Below, one piece after another: positions 35,279 to 45,955 of a stretch of 64,000 bases of DNA. Origin of the DNA: Limnanthes douglasii subsp. nivea (Eukaryota > Streptophyta > Magnoliopsida > Brassicales > Limnanthaceae). The position numbers were made by a program, and so were the translations under genes. Under the pieces are notes generated by a model, which was not told the DNA's origin, searched no databases, and was given only the letters and a program-made list of their open reading frames with translations. The stretch spans positions 181,616,807-181,680,806 of the forward strand of contig JAUPFV010000004.1 of assembly GCA_036936605.1 (NCBI GenBank). Direction: 5' to 3'. The stretch's first letter is position 1. Every line of letters starts with the position of its first letter.

Positions 35279-35488
35279 AAGAATTCTTAAACTCGAGACA
35301 AACTTTCAACGGTAGAAGATCTTTGCTTCGGTTGTAGACGTTCCCTACATATATCATGCTAATTAAAAAGAAATATATTTTCTCGAGTGTTGGAGAGTGG
35401 AATGAGTGGAGAGCGGAACGGACAGTGATAGAGAAAGAGATGGCGATGAAAGTGGGGTTGTCTGCACATGTAGACGCCATTGTTGAGG
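35279..35488. other. Unique spacer in element E
   Basis: No convincing gene. A plus-strand frame here merely runs into the following minisatellite. Confidence 0.4.
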
Positions 35489-36118
35489 AAGCAGACGACC
35501 TCTCGGCTCGGCACCCCTCGGCTCGGTTAGGTAACAGACGACCCATCAGCTCGGCACCCCTCGGTTTTTCTACGAAACAGACGATCCCTCAGCTCGATGA
35601 TGAAGCACCTCGGCTCCGCTAGGAAGCAGATGACAACTCGGCCCGGCTACAAAGCAGATGGCACCTCGACTCGGCTAGGAAGCAGATGGCACCTCGGCTC
35701 GGCTAGGAGGAAGATGACTCCTCAGCTCGGCTAGGAGGAAGCTGGCACATCGGCTCGGCTAGGAGGAAGATGGCACATCGGTTAGGCTAGGAGGATGGAA
35801 CCTCAGCTCGGCTAAGAGGAAGATGGAACATCGACTCGGCTATGAGGAAGATGACACATTGGCTCGACTAAGAAGATGAAACCTCGGCTCGGATAGGAAG
35901 CAAATTGCACCTCGGCTCGGCTAGGAAGCAGATGGCACTTCAGCTCGACTAGAACGAAGATGACACCTCGGCTTGGCTAGAAGGAAGATGGCACCTCGGC
36001 TCGGCTAGGAGGAAGATGGAACCTCAGCTCGGCTAGTAGGAAGATGGTACCTCGACTCGGCTAGGAAGATGGCACCTCAACTCGGCTAGGATGATGGCAC
36101 CTTGGCTCGGCCGACAAA
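35489..36118 (+). repeat. Minisatellite, unit about 28 bp, roughly 20 copies
   Basis: Units are variants of acctcggctcggctagga followed by ggaagatggc. Copies differ by point changes and by loss of one ggaa or the gga step, giving 22-29 base units. GC-rich against an AT-rich background. It is not a CRISPR array: there are no unique spacers. Confidence 0.9.
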
Positions 36119-36817
36119 GGTTTTTCAAGCGAGCTTGTGATAGTCCTGATGATGGCGCAGTGGGGGTCGTTACAACATTTGAGGGTGGTGGTGATCATGT
36201 CAGGGGTTGTGACTTGGAGTATTCAAATAAGAGAAGCTGAGTGGTTGGTTGGCTATATAATTTTATCAATAAACCTTTTTTTTATTAGTATAAAAATATA
36301 TCATATTATTACGGCATAGAAAATATTATGAAAAATTATTGTTATTTTATAATGGCATTTGTCATTGAAGTGTAAAGATAAGCTCTACTTCTAGCATTTC
36401 AATGCGTCAAATTACCTTCTCTCGATAGTATTTCTCGAGAGTTTAGGCCTACACTACATTAGTACCTCTTAAAATTATCGATTCTGTTGGGATTTTCTAT
36501 GATCTTTGCAAATAATAGGCGTTTATGGAGCTCTCAGCTAGAGGTAGAAAGAGTTGCATGCGACTTTATTATGTCGAGCTTATGGTTTGGCTAGTTGTGG
36601 GAGAAGGTCGAAGGTGTTACAGTGGCTCTATTTAAATGGACTTATGGTTGGCAAGAAGAATGAGTTATCTCTCTAAATCGAAGGAAGATTACGGTCTAGG
36701 GTTTTTCATTTTTTAGCATTGTTGAAATTGACTTCGAAATAAAGTTTTGAAGATGTTTCGGGAGAATGATTGACTATCTAGGCTTCAATTTCTGGTTTCG
36801 ACCCAAGAGGATTTCTG

Positions 36818-36848
36818 GTCTCTCTCAATTTTCTCTCTCTCTCTCTCT
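36818..36848 (+). repeat. CT microsatellite (interrupted)
   Basis: tctctctcaattttctctct then ctctctctct, one interruption. Confidence 0.9.
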
Positions 36849-37180
36849 TTGGAACTTCAAAGGTTTCGGTTCTCTCTCCTCAGTTTCTCTTTAGCTAATT
36901 TAGTCTTCATAATTTTGTATTTAGATATTTAGCCCCAACAATTTGTAATTTTCTCATTACGGTAATATAGTATTTTTTGATTAAAAATAAAATAATAAAA
37001 TAATGGCAACTATCACTTATTTTAATTGATATTAATTGGAATTAATATAATAGATCTTATGGAGGAAATAGCTCCACCCTATTGAAAATATATATATATA
37101 TGTAATATAAAATTTTATATTTAATACATATTTGAAATTAGGTTTTGCATTTATTTATTAACATTTTTATTTTTTAATAA

Positions 37181-37200
37181 GAATAATAATAATAATAATA
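37181..37200 (+). repeat. AAT microsatellite
   Basis: gaataataataataataata; six AAT units. Confidence 0.9.
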
Positions 37201-37214
37201 GCTACGAAAATTGG

Positions 37215-37450
37215 TGTTGATTATTCTTATTTCGAACGGCCAAATTGTATTTGTGTTGATTCATGGACTTTTCTGTTTCGAACGGCGAAGCTGTATTTGT
37301 GTTGATTCCATGGATTTTGTATTTGTGTTGATTCATGGACTTTTCTGTTTCGAACTGCGAAGCTGTATTTGTGTTGATTCCATGAATTTTTCTGTTTCGA
37401 AGGGCCAAACTGTATTTGTGATATTCTATGGACTTTTCTGTTTCGAATGA
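37215..37450 (+). repeat. Tandem repeat, unit about 46 bp, 4-5 copies
   Basis: Units combine ctgtatttgtgttgattc, atggacttttctgtttcg and aacggcgaag. One partial unit (about 27 bases) is inserted near 37317. Open frames across it are a product of the repeat. Confidence 0.85.
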
Positions 37451-37573
37451 CGAATACGGATGAATGGTTCAGAGCAAATCATTTAGAAAATTTTGTCTAA
37501 TTTTTCTTCTACAGATTTGATTTAATGAAATTTTTCTCTATGAAACTTTTTGTTAATATCAAAATAATTTAGG

Positions 37574-37748
37574 TGTTTTAATGAGAAACTTCCATTTCAA
37601 TAGAAAAAAAATAGAAATAAAAAAGATATATATTTTGAGATATTTTATGTACGTGCATGTATAAATAATAAATATACAATAATATTAATTAAATTACAAA
37701 TAAATTGTCTTTTTATGCAGATATTTTATAAAAAATATTGCCTTATCG
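37574..37748 (-). repeat. LTR of element E, right copy (internally deleted)
   Basis: Shares atttcaatagaaaaa, tattttgagatatttt, ataaataataaatatacaat and the end tgccttatcg with the left LTR. About 140 bases in the middle (including cctatttataggcc) are absent. The terminal CA has become CG. Confidence 0.7.
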
Positions 37749-38355
37749 GTATCAATTAATGCATAAATGTTTGAAATAATAATTATTGTCTGTGTGAATG
37801 GGATTTCTCAATCCTAACCCATTCAAATGACTAAGATACTAAAAAATAAAAGACGACTATCATGATGGAGTTGGACTTGCTCCGCCGAAGCCTATCTACA
37901 ATGGAAACGAGTACAACCATTAGCCAATATAACCAATGAATTTGTTTCCGAAAAGATATCGAAGCTCTACTGCCACTAACATCAAACATACTATATACTA
38001 CTTTTAGCATAAAATTTATAAAAAAAACACTTTTTTTTAAGACAAAAAAAATCTATTTTTTTTAATTTTTATTCAATAAATCAATATTTTTAATTTACGT
38101 TCACAAACTAATTTTTATAGGCAATATAATTCTCTATCTAAATATTGTTTTAAATAATAAAAAAACAACTCAAAGTAAATAAAAAAAATATATCTTAATT
38201 GACTAAAGCTGGTTGGAAAATTAATGTAAAATAATTAATTGAAATATATATATTTTTATAATTTGTGCATAAAATAGTTAAAATTAGATTATCGAAATTT
38301 TATCTTGGTTCACTGGTTAAGTACAAATTAATCAAAATTAGTGTAATAAAATTTT
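37749..38355. other. AT-rich DNA between elements E and F
   Basis: About 600 bases; I see no gene, repeat or signal of note. Confidence 0.5.
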
Positions 38356-38480
38356 GAGAAAGGTAACTGTAAATATCCATTTAAGTATCTTACCGGATAG
38401 TACCCAAATTTTGGATAGTGTTACTTAGTACCTCGAATAAAAAATTGCACAAAATTACCCCTCGACTATATATACCCATT
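38356..38480 (+). repeat. Left terminal inverted repeat of element F
   Basis: gagaaaggtaactgtaaata, tccatttaagtatctt, later agtgttacttagtacc. Aligns with the reverse complement of 49890-50008 (gtgaaatagtatttaaagta, cccattcaactattt, aattgttacttaatac), diverged with small gaps. Confidence 0.7.
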
Positions 38481-39349
38481 TTTAACTTCAAACCTATTTT
38501 AGCCCACTTCACATCACCCTAAACAGACCCAAACACGTCTAATTTTAGAAACCACCAGAAACCGTTCGACTTCGTGATACTCTCTCTCTCTCAAACCCAA
38601 AACCTCTACAACTTCTCACCGTTCACACCTTCAACGCCTTTAGCACCTTCAACGCAATCGCACCGGTCACCGTCTTTTACTCAGTTCAACGAGTAACCAC
38701 CATCTGTTCGAAAAAGTTGCCGTCAAGTCGTCTCCGACCGGTGAATAGGACAGTGTTTAGAAGTAAACAGATATGCATTATCGTGGAAAGTGTATTTTTT
38801 TTGCGTTTTTGATGAATTCGAACCACTATTTTCGGTTATTTCACGATAGGCGTTGCTTTTTATACTGGAATGAAGTATTTAGTGACGATAGTTGCTCAGT
38901 TTCCGGGTTTATCGTCGAACGCAGGGTAGAAATTTGGTTGCATGTAATATTAATACTTTCCCGAGAACTATGATGTATGTTAGATGTGAATTAGGTAGTT
39001 GATTGTTGATTTTGGTGTTGTTTCAATATTTCCCAGATCCCTGCAACGTGCATGTAAAAAATAGAACAGTTCGCAGCCTGTACGTGTGCGCTCTAGTACA
39101 GTTCGCATCTTTATCACCCAGTATGCAAGCAATTCGCAGCTCGATTGAATGTTTATGCCATGCATTTCGCAGCTTGTATTTACAAACAATTCGCATGCCA
39201 GCATGCGAATTTCTTGTAAAAACTCTACTCATATATAGGCAATTCGTAGTTTGTCATGCGAATCGTGTGACACTTTAACTGATAAGATATGAAGTTCGCA
39301 GCTTGTGATGCGAGGTGTGTGACACTTCAACTGAGTTGTGTTTGTGCAG
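38481..39349. other. Leader region of the Ulp1-like gene, element F
   Basis: Non-coding up to the acceptor-like tttgtgcag at 39349. Has a short CT run (38580-38592). From 39060 on it carries the first group of TTCGCA repeats. Probably promoter, 5' UTR and first intron. Confidence 0.45.
39060..39330 (+). repeat. TTCGCA palindromic repeats, group 1
   Basis: About seven copies of ttcgca(g/t)c, the later ones paired with a downstream atgcgaa: for example aattcgcatgccagcatgcg at 39188 and aattcgtagtttgtcatgcg at 39240. Non-coding. Confidence 0.8.
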
Positions 39350-40409
39350 GAAGTATGACAACAAAACCAAGCTATTACAGAACAGGGTTGGTGAGCCTTC
39401 TGAAGCTTCTTAAAGAGATGGGTATTACCCGTGCCCACATTGAAGCTGCAAGAAACGCACCCTTCTACACGCATTTGAAAACGGCTTTCGACATCCGTAA
39501 TGAGGCAGAGCTGCCAAAGAAGAAATTATACTCGATCATTCAGTATCTCGTTGAGAGGTTCTCTGTTGATAGAGACGCCTTCCGTATTGGCTCAAAGTTT
39601 GTAAAGATAACCGAAGACGATGTGAAGGTCATATTCAGGATGAAGCATGGCACAGAGAAAATGCGGTTAACGAAAACCAGAGCATTTCACAACAAATACG
39701 CGCCCGCGAGAAGGACGAATGGAGGATGATGAAGAACTACTTCATTGGTAAAACTGGCAGGAAAGTAGCAGCGAGTAATACTAAAACAATAACGAATGCC
39801 ATTATAAAGGTACGTGTAAAATCGACTTCATCTTATAAAGCAGGATGCTGTACTTTTCTAACATAGCCTGTTGTCATTGGTTTTACAGGCAGGTATTGGA
39901 AAAAGCCATGAGCGAAGGGGGGGAGCATGAGTTGGAAGACGTTGCGAGGTTGTTGATACTATTTTTGTGCTCTACAGTATTCTACTCCGTATCTACAGAT
40001 ATCCTGGGTTGGAGCACGATTTATTATGTTGAAGACCTCAGCAAAATAAACAATTACGACTGGTCCGGATCAATACTGTACAAGCTTCGACAGTTTATGA
40101 GGAGTTGCTTAGCAATCGAAAAACCTGATAGAGTCGTCAGCTGCGTCGCCCTTCTAATTGTAAAATTGATCTATTCACTATAGAAATTAATTATGTACAG
40201 AGCATCTTGATGATAAAACTTGTCCCCATGCAGCCCTTCTTCATAGAGCACACAACAATCAGCCTCGAGGTAGCGAAGCCAACCTTGATACCAAGGTTTT
40301 TTAAATGGTTGGGATTAGAGTGCCAAGCAGCAACCGTAGCGCTGCTTATTAAAATATCCGACCTGAAAGATGATCAGGTATGAGCTTTTATATAGCTATT
40401 GAGTTGGGA

Positions 40410-40640
40410 TTGCAAACAGTTCGCAGCATATCAAGCGTTTTGATTGATGTTATATTAGAACAATTTATCAATCATTTCGCAGCCTGAGATGAGTACTGAG
40501 TTCGCAGCTTATTGTTTCCACACAGTTCGCAGCATATTCTTTACACACAGTTCGCAGCTCAGCATGCGAGTTGTTTTCAACTCTAACATGGATAGAATTT
40601 CACACAATTCGCAGCATATAATGCAAACTGTTTGTAAAAA
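40410..40640 (+). repeat. TTCGCA repeats, group 2 (intron 3)
   Basis: Copies at about 40420, 40472, 40499, 40525, 40552 and 40608, e.g. cagttcgcagctcagcatgc. Lie in the inferred intron between exons 3 and 4. Confidence 0.8.
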
Positions 40641-42100
40641 ACAATTTGTTTGTCTACACCCTTATACTTTCAAAACAAGCCGCTTGCATCTATTTACTTA
40701 CATGTGCCTCTGTTGGTAGGTTTTCGAAGGTCCATTACATCTTACCGAGGCTGAAAGTGAAGCTTTCGGAGAATGAGTAGATAGTGGAGATGCAGATGAG
40801 GAACCTATTTCACCAGAAGAAAGATCAAGGAAGAGGAAGAAAAGCACAACACCAAAATCAAGACCAAGGAGACGAGCATCACAGAAACAGAAAGAAACAA
40901 ATCATGTGATATCTCCCAGACCCGAACAACCAAGACTTCCCGAGCCAACGATTTCACCACCAAGACTCCCCAAGCAAACGATTCCACCACCACCGATAGC
41001 CAAATCCAGGCAGGAGCCCGACGACGAGGGCACAACCAGTATGAGTGAAATAATCGGTGATTATGTATTCAAACGTAGAGCACCTGGTCCAAATAAGTCT
41101 GCAATTATTGTTGAATCAAAGTGTTTGAAGACATATACCGACAAGAACAAGTACGAGAGAAAGATAAAGAACCAGGCAAGAGAAGTAAGTATGAAATTGA
41201 GCCTTAAATAATCGCTATAATCAGCACTTAATATGTTTATAAAACGCCTGCTATCATTTTTTAGCTGGAAGAATTGAAACGGAAGATAGCGGATCTTGAA
41301 GCACAACAACTCCACAATGCTATCTCTAAGCCAATTTGCCGAATTGGAAGTCCAGTAGTTGAGAAGGTACCATCATTTCCAGATAGAGCAGCATCCATTG
41401 AATTACAGGCATCTGTGTCTGATGCTGATCAACACCATGTTGATGGAGTACTGCCAGAAGAGAGGGATGATAATGGGAACCATTCACCCATACCGGTACC
41501 ATATGCGAGGATGCACGAAGATTTGTTGGTGTCCACAGAGATGGACGCCACGGAGACATAGACGGAGAAAGAAAGACACGAGTATCATCCGAATGACCAA
41601 CAGCTCGTACTTCACAGTGCAAAGGAGATAGAAGATCATGGGAAAGAAGTGGCAAAACCAAACAGCCTAGAAGATGTAAGTGGATCAAAAGTTCACTAAG
41701 ATTTAAATATCTTATTTATTTGTTATGATGAAAATTGTTTCTATAATAATATTTACTGTTGTATAAATATTCGAACAAAGTCAGTGTATCTATTTAAAAC
41801 AGTCAGCGGAGTTTTCCAGTTGAATACATATTCAAAACAATGCATCACATGATATGATGATATCAAATAAATATCAGGACTGTTGTGTAGTCCTGTCCAA
41901 ACAATTCACATCGTATATTGCGAATTGTGTTTACTTTAGTTGGTTGGTTATTTTACAATTCACATGTTGAGCTGCGATTTGTTTGAGATGAACCAAACAA
42001 ATATCAACTCAGCATGCGAATCGTTCGCAACTATGATTATAGTATGCTTAACCCTTCCACCTTTTTATTTTGGAATTTGTATGAAACATGAGACCGACAG

Positions 42101-42340
42101 ACAACAACAACAACAGCAATAACAACAACAAGTTCAACACCAGCAACAAGTTCAACACTAGCAACAACAACAATAACAACAACACCACCACCAACAACAG
42201 CAGCAACAACAAGTTCCACACGAACAACAGGAACAACAACAAGTTCAACACCAACAACAACAACAGCAACAGCAACAGAAACAAGTTCAACAACAATAGC
42301 AACAAGAACAACAAGGACAACAAGAAAACAACAGCAGCAA
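42101..42340 (+). repeat. CAA/AAC microsatellite in exon 6 of the Ulp1-like gene
   Basis: Long interrupted run of AAC units; reads as poly-Gln, poly-Asn or poly-Thr depending on frame. The most likely original frame is Gln-rich, since the next clean frame begins QQQQQIALAKRERLTQ. The antisense Val/Leu-rich frames over it are artefacts. Confidence 0.9.
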
Positions 42341-42889
42341 CAGATTGCCTTGGCAAAGAGAGAAAGGCTAACACAAGAGATAGCTCCCCAAGAGTCAGAA
42401 CATGTCCATCCCTGTGAGAAGATGGAACTACTCAGCCAGGAAGGATCATCCTTAGAAGACAACACCACATATGGAGATGCACCTCAAAGACCAACGGTGG
42501 TGTGCACAAAGTCAGAATTGCTAAGCCAACGTGAAACTGTATCACCAGTAACAAATCAATTGCAAGCTCCATAGTCAAACGATAACATAGTAGGTTTACC
42601 ATATGCTTTTGTTGATGGTATTTACACTCAAGTTTCACAGACATTTTTAAATGAGATTGATAATATATATTACGATTCTATAATACAACGGTCTTTGGAG
42701 AACATGTTGGAGGATGACTTTAATGATCTCTGCCGACACGATCCGGATCCTATGCCGAACAAGTCACCGACATTGGTTGTCGCTGACCGTGTGGTAAGGG
42801 CTACTTATAATGATTTCGCATCATAACATGAGAATTGTGTGGATCTATTTTAAATGTTACAAACGAATATCAGGGCGGCATAAGAACTG

Positions 42890-42985
42890 TTCAGTGGAAC
42901 CTCGAACAGTTCGCATGTTATCCTAATAGATACTCTGAAATGTATTCAGCTGGAACCAAACAGTTCGCATGTTAGCATGCGAACT
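42890..42985 (+). repeat. TTCGCA repeats, group 3 (intron 6)
   Basis: Copies near 42908 and 42962; the second is a clean palindrome (cagttcgcatgttagcatgc, then gaactg). An atatcagg word precedes them, as in other groups. Confidence 0.8.
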
Positions 42986-43849
42986 GTTTGGGGTCGTTAC
43001 CATTATAATAACTGACACCCTTCTACTTTTGATTTTTGTTATTTATTAAGCTCGAGCCAAGTAAAGAGACAAATAAGCCAAATTTTAATCTACTGACACC
43101 AACACAGCCTCCAGTGGCAGAGGAAGAGGAAGAGATAATTATAATAGAACGAGAACCACCAAAAGTAGAATACAGCGGTTGGCCAAAGAAAACAAAAGTA
43201 ACTGACCGTATCTCTGTCGGAGAATACCACAAAATACGGTTAGTTAAAGCCTACGAGAGTGGCACCCCTGATCCAGTAGTATGGCAGTTACTAGAGTCCA
43301 AATTTACATATGGAATTAGAGTACAAGCGAGTGATGCGATGGCACTACCTTTAGACTTGGAGATGGACGTAAAGGTATCCAATTGTCAACCAATTCTCTT
43401 CTTAATGTTTCAAACATGTCTTGTTTCAAATTTCCATGCCAAAACGTTGAAGGAGTGCAACATGACACCGTAATGATTTCGGGCATGACTACGGTAAGTT
43501 TAGCTAAGGTAAATTTCAAAGTTTCAGAAAATGTTCTCATTGTAATGTACTCCCGCTTGGATGCAGCATCAATTGGAATCAGGCTGGGAAGTAACAAATT
43601 TGGTGGACACAGCTTTTAGAAATACGCCCGAAAACCCCAACATCATCATCATTCCAATATGCACCAAGACAAAGGACCAGATAAACCATTGGACGTTGCT
43701 CGTCATTGACGTCGACGGCAGGTCGATAACAAACTACAACCCACTTCTGCCTAAACTGAAAGCCATAGACCACACCACAAGGACAACTACCAAACTGTTA
43801 ATATTCCCAGCTATTCACTTATGTTTAAACATAATTTTCAATATGCATG

Positions 43850-44120
43850 ATCAATACATGCTGCGAACTGTGACCGAGATATGCTGCGAAATGAGAGCAA
43901 ATCAGTTATCATTCGCATCGTATCCATAAAAGACTTTGCAGCATAGGATGCAAATCGTTTTGGATGATGCACATTTCAATAAAATAAGCTGCGAAATGCT
44001 TGCAGACAAAATGTATTGGATACCAAACAATTCGCACCCTATGCTGCGAATTACTTGACATGTACATGTTGGATTGGTTGTCACACAATTCGCAGCCTAC
44101 GGTGCGAATTGTGTGACAAC
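43850..44120 (+). repeat. TTCGCA repeats, group 4 (last intron)
   Basis: About eight half sites in both senses, for example aattcgcaccctatgctgcg at 44029 and aattcgcagcctacggtgcg at 44086. Confidence 0.8.
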
Positions 44121-44539
44121 AACTGTTTAAGTTTCTATGTTGATTCCTAAAACTAATTGTTATAACCAGATCAAATATTTAGTGGACAAGGGATTCCTAC
44201 CTACTTCAAAGACAGGATGGAAGGTGAAAAATGAAAGAAAAATTCCACAACAAAAACGTGGCACCCTAGACTATGATATTTTTGTCTACAAATACGCCAG
44301 AGATATTATCCAGCATGGATATGTGCAGACAAAATGCGCTGAAGATATGGTCACTGCCTTCAGAGCAGAAATGTTTGATTTCTTCTTAAATGACAAAGAC
44401 ATCGTGAAGTACGGGTGAAAATACATTATGGTTTTTTGGTGTAAATACATTGATTGTAATTTTTTGGTGTGCATACATTTACATTTACATTTTTAGAACT
44501 ATGCAATTCCAAGATATATGTAGCACATATTTCTTATCA

Positions 44540-44745
44540 AATTGTTCGCATCCTAACCTGATATATAAGGTTTAGTTAATATTCGAACAATTCCCACCAA
44601 ATATTTCGCAGCAATCCCTGGTATATCTTAAAAAAGGATCCTCACCAAACAATCTGCATCCTAACCTGATAGATGCTTAATTATAGCTAGACAGTTCGCA
44701 GCAACTCCTGGTATATCACATTAACAAAAAGTTCGCATCAACGAC
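44540..44745 (+). repeat. TTCGCA repeats, group 5
   Basis: Four to five copies (ttgttcgcatcctaac, atatttcgcagcaatccctg, cagttcgcagcaactcctgg, aagttcgcatcaacgactgg), each followed by cctgatata or cctggtata. The spacing word is itself part of the repeat. Confidence 0.75.
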
Positions 44746-44796
44746 TGGTATAAAATAAATAATTCAAAATATATCGTTCAAGAATACGAACATGCT

Positions 44797-45192
44797 ATGG
44801 CGTATGCCTTGGTAAACGTTAACTGCATTGAGCAAGAAAAAAACAATCTAATCACCAGATGCCCGGTATCTATCCTTGATTTAAACATATATGATTACTA
44901 CTACTCTGCTGACTCTCAACCAGTGGAAGTTGTTCCAATGGTTGCTGGTGAACCTCAGCAAGAAGAGGTTCTAATGGCTACTGTTGTACCTCAGCCAGCA
45001 GAGGTTCCACCTCAGACGGCAGAGGTTCTAAACAACAAAAGGAAGCGGGAAAACGAAGCCAGTCCATCAAGGACAAAAATTTTATGCATGATGGACGTAG
45101 ATAACGATGAGAAAGAGGAAGAGGAAGAGGAAAAAGTTGATGATCAGCACACAGAGGAGAAAGATGATGAAGAATCCTCCACTGATGACTGA
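44797..45192 (+). CDS. Acidic repeat protein ORF in MULE F
   Basis: 131 codons without a stop. It starts MAYALVNVNCIEQEKNN, has a short repeat of (P)Q-xx-EV units in the middle (EPQQEEV, QPAEV, QTAEV), a basic KRKREN and a strongly acidic tail (DEKEEEEEEKVDD). It lies 379 bases after the stop of the Ulp1-like gene in the same direction, so it may be a further exon or a separate small gene. No signal peptide or membrane segment. Not recognised. It is the cleanest ORF in the element. Confidence 0.4.
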   Translation: MAYALVNVNCIEQEKNNLITRCPVSILDLNIYDYYYSADSQPVEVVPMVAGEPQQEEVLMATVVPQPAEVPPQTAEVLNNKRKRENEASPSRTKILCMMDVDNDEKEEEEEEKVDDQHTEEKDDEESSTDD

Positions 45193-45339
45193 TATAGTTG
45201 GCTTTTGTTTTTTGCTTTTTTGGAATGCAACTAACTAACACTAATAAGTTGTAGTGATATGTGTGAACATTTGTTAGTGCATGAAGACTGTAATCCTTTT
45301 TTTTGTAATCCAATTTGTTTACAGAATTTTAATCATATA

Positions 45340-45870
45340 TACGATTCACATCCAACTACAACTTGCAAATAATTCGCATCGTAACCTGATATATTACTTG
45401 TTTTCAATATTACTGATTTTCATGCCATTCGCAGCATACCATGCGATTTGCAACCCACTGAATGTCCTGGTATTTTTATGAAAGCACGCTTCACAGCTTA
45501 TCAGAACTTCTGGTTTTTCTCCATTCGCAGCTTAGCATGTGAGCAAATATCATGACTTCTGGTTGTTCTCCATTTGCATCATATCTCTTTACACAAGCAG
45601 CCAGAAGTCCTGATATCTGTTGTGGTCATAATTCGCAGCCTATCATGCGAATCGTAAGGAAATAAGAGTCCTGATATGTATTTGAAAAAGCATTACGTTA
45701 TGGCTCAACACAATTCTCAGCATAAATACTGATAGTTTTTTATATGATTTTAGTAACGATACGAATGCTGGTGAAATTTCGCACAAATCGCATGAAAACT
45801 GATAGATGTTTGCAACATGATATCAACATATTGTACATAATTCTCAATACTGGATGCGAATTGCATGGGA
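45340..45870 (+). repeat. TTCGCA repeats, group 6
   Basis: At least six imperfect copies between the acidic ORF and the transposase, including cattcgcagcataccatgcg at 45427 and aattcgcagcctatcatgcg at 45631, with gtcctgatat spacers. Confidence 0.8.
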
Positions 45871-45955
45871 CTCAAAAGGCTTAGCATTCCTTTACTGTAA
45901 TAAAAACAAAACGGAAAAATGTGTACATGAACAAACAACTGTAAAAAAATTATGC

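Larger units (their letters stand above)
36119..37573. other. Element E interior, right part
   Basis: No gag-pol found. Contains a CT microsatellite (36818-36848), AT run (37088-37101), AAT run (37181-37200) and a 46-bp tandem repeat (37215-37450). The primer-binding motif expected beside the right LTR is not visible. Confidence 0.5.
33694..37748 (-). mobile_element. Element E: non-autonomous LTR element rich in minisatellites
   Basis: The left LTR (33694-34010) has perfect eight-base ends, TGATAAGG and CCTTATCA. A shorter, internally deleted right LTR is at 37574-37748. Flanking words gtgtc (left) and gtatc (right) form a likely five-base target duplication with one change. The interior has no gag or pol but carries the GCGTAGCC spacer of family A (34722-35050) and several minisatellites. 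It is probably a deletion derivative or parasite of a Tat-like family; orientation is taken from the purine-rich tract by the left LTR. Confidence 0.7.
39355..44418 (+). pseudogene. Ulp1/C48-like protease gene of MULE F (10 exons, inactive)
   Basis: I infer exons 39355-39809, 39889-40159, 40234-40377, 40720-41184, 41265-41675, 42101-42793, 43051-43374, about 43380-43494, 43567-43800 and 44170-44418; most have good gt/ag borders. The N-terminus (DAFRIGSKFVKITEDDVKVI) resembles the DUF1985-like region of such proteins. The middle is Pro-, Lys- and Gln-rich with a CAA/AAC tract. The C-terminus has IPICTKTKDQINHWTLLVID, with the catalytic His, and IPQQKRGTLDYDIFVYKYA. By alignment with the Ulp1 family the catalytic Asp is Asn (codon 43738-43740) and the catalytic Cys is Tyr (44272-44274). 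Frameshift near 39700; stops in exons 4 and 5. Ulp1 proteins remove SUMO-type tags; this one cannot. Confidence 0.7.

Noticed and set aside
35489..36118. Possible CRISPR-like array
   Set aside because: The repeats are contiguous and variable, with no unique spacers, and the context is a plant genome; it is a minisatellite.
39003..39278. Overlapping ORFs rich in Cys and Ala near the start of the Ulp1-like gene
   Set aside because: They are products of the TTCGCA repeat, which reads open in several frames, and lie before the likely splice acceptor at 39349.
42037..42468. Long Val/Leu-rich ORFs on the minus strand that look like membrane proteins
   Set aside because: They are the complement of the CAA/AAC microsatellite in the Ulp1-like gene; any frame across it stays open.
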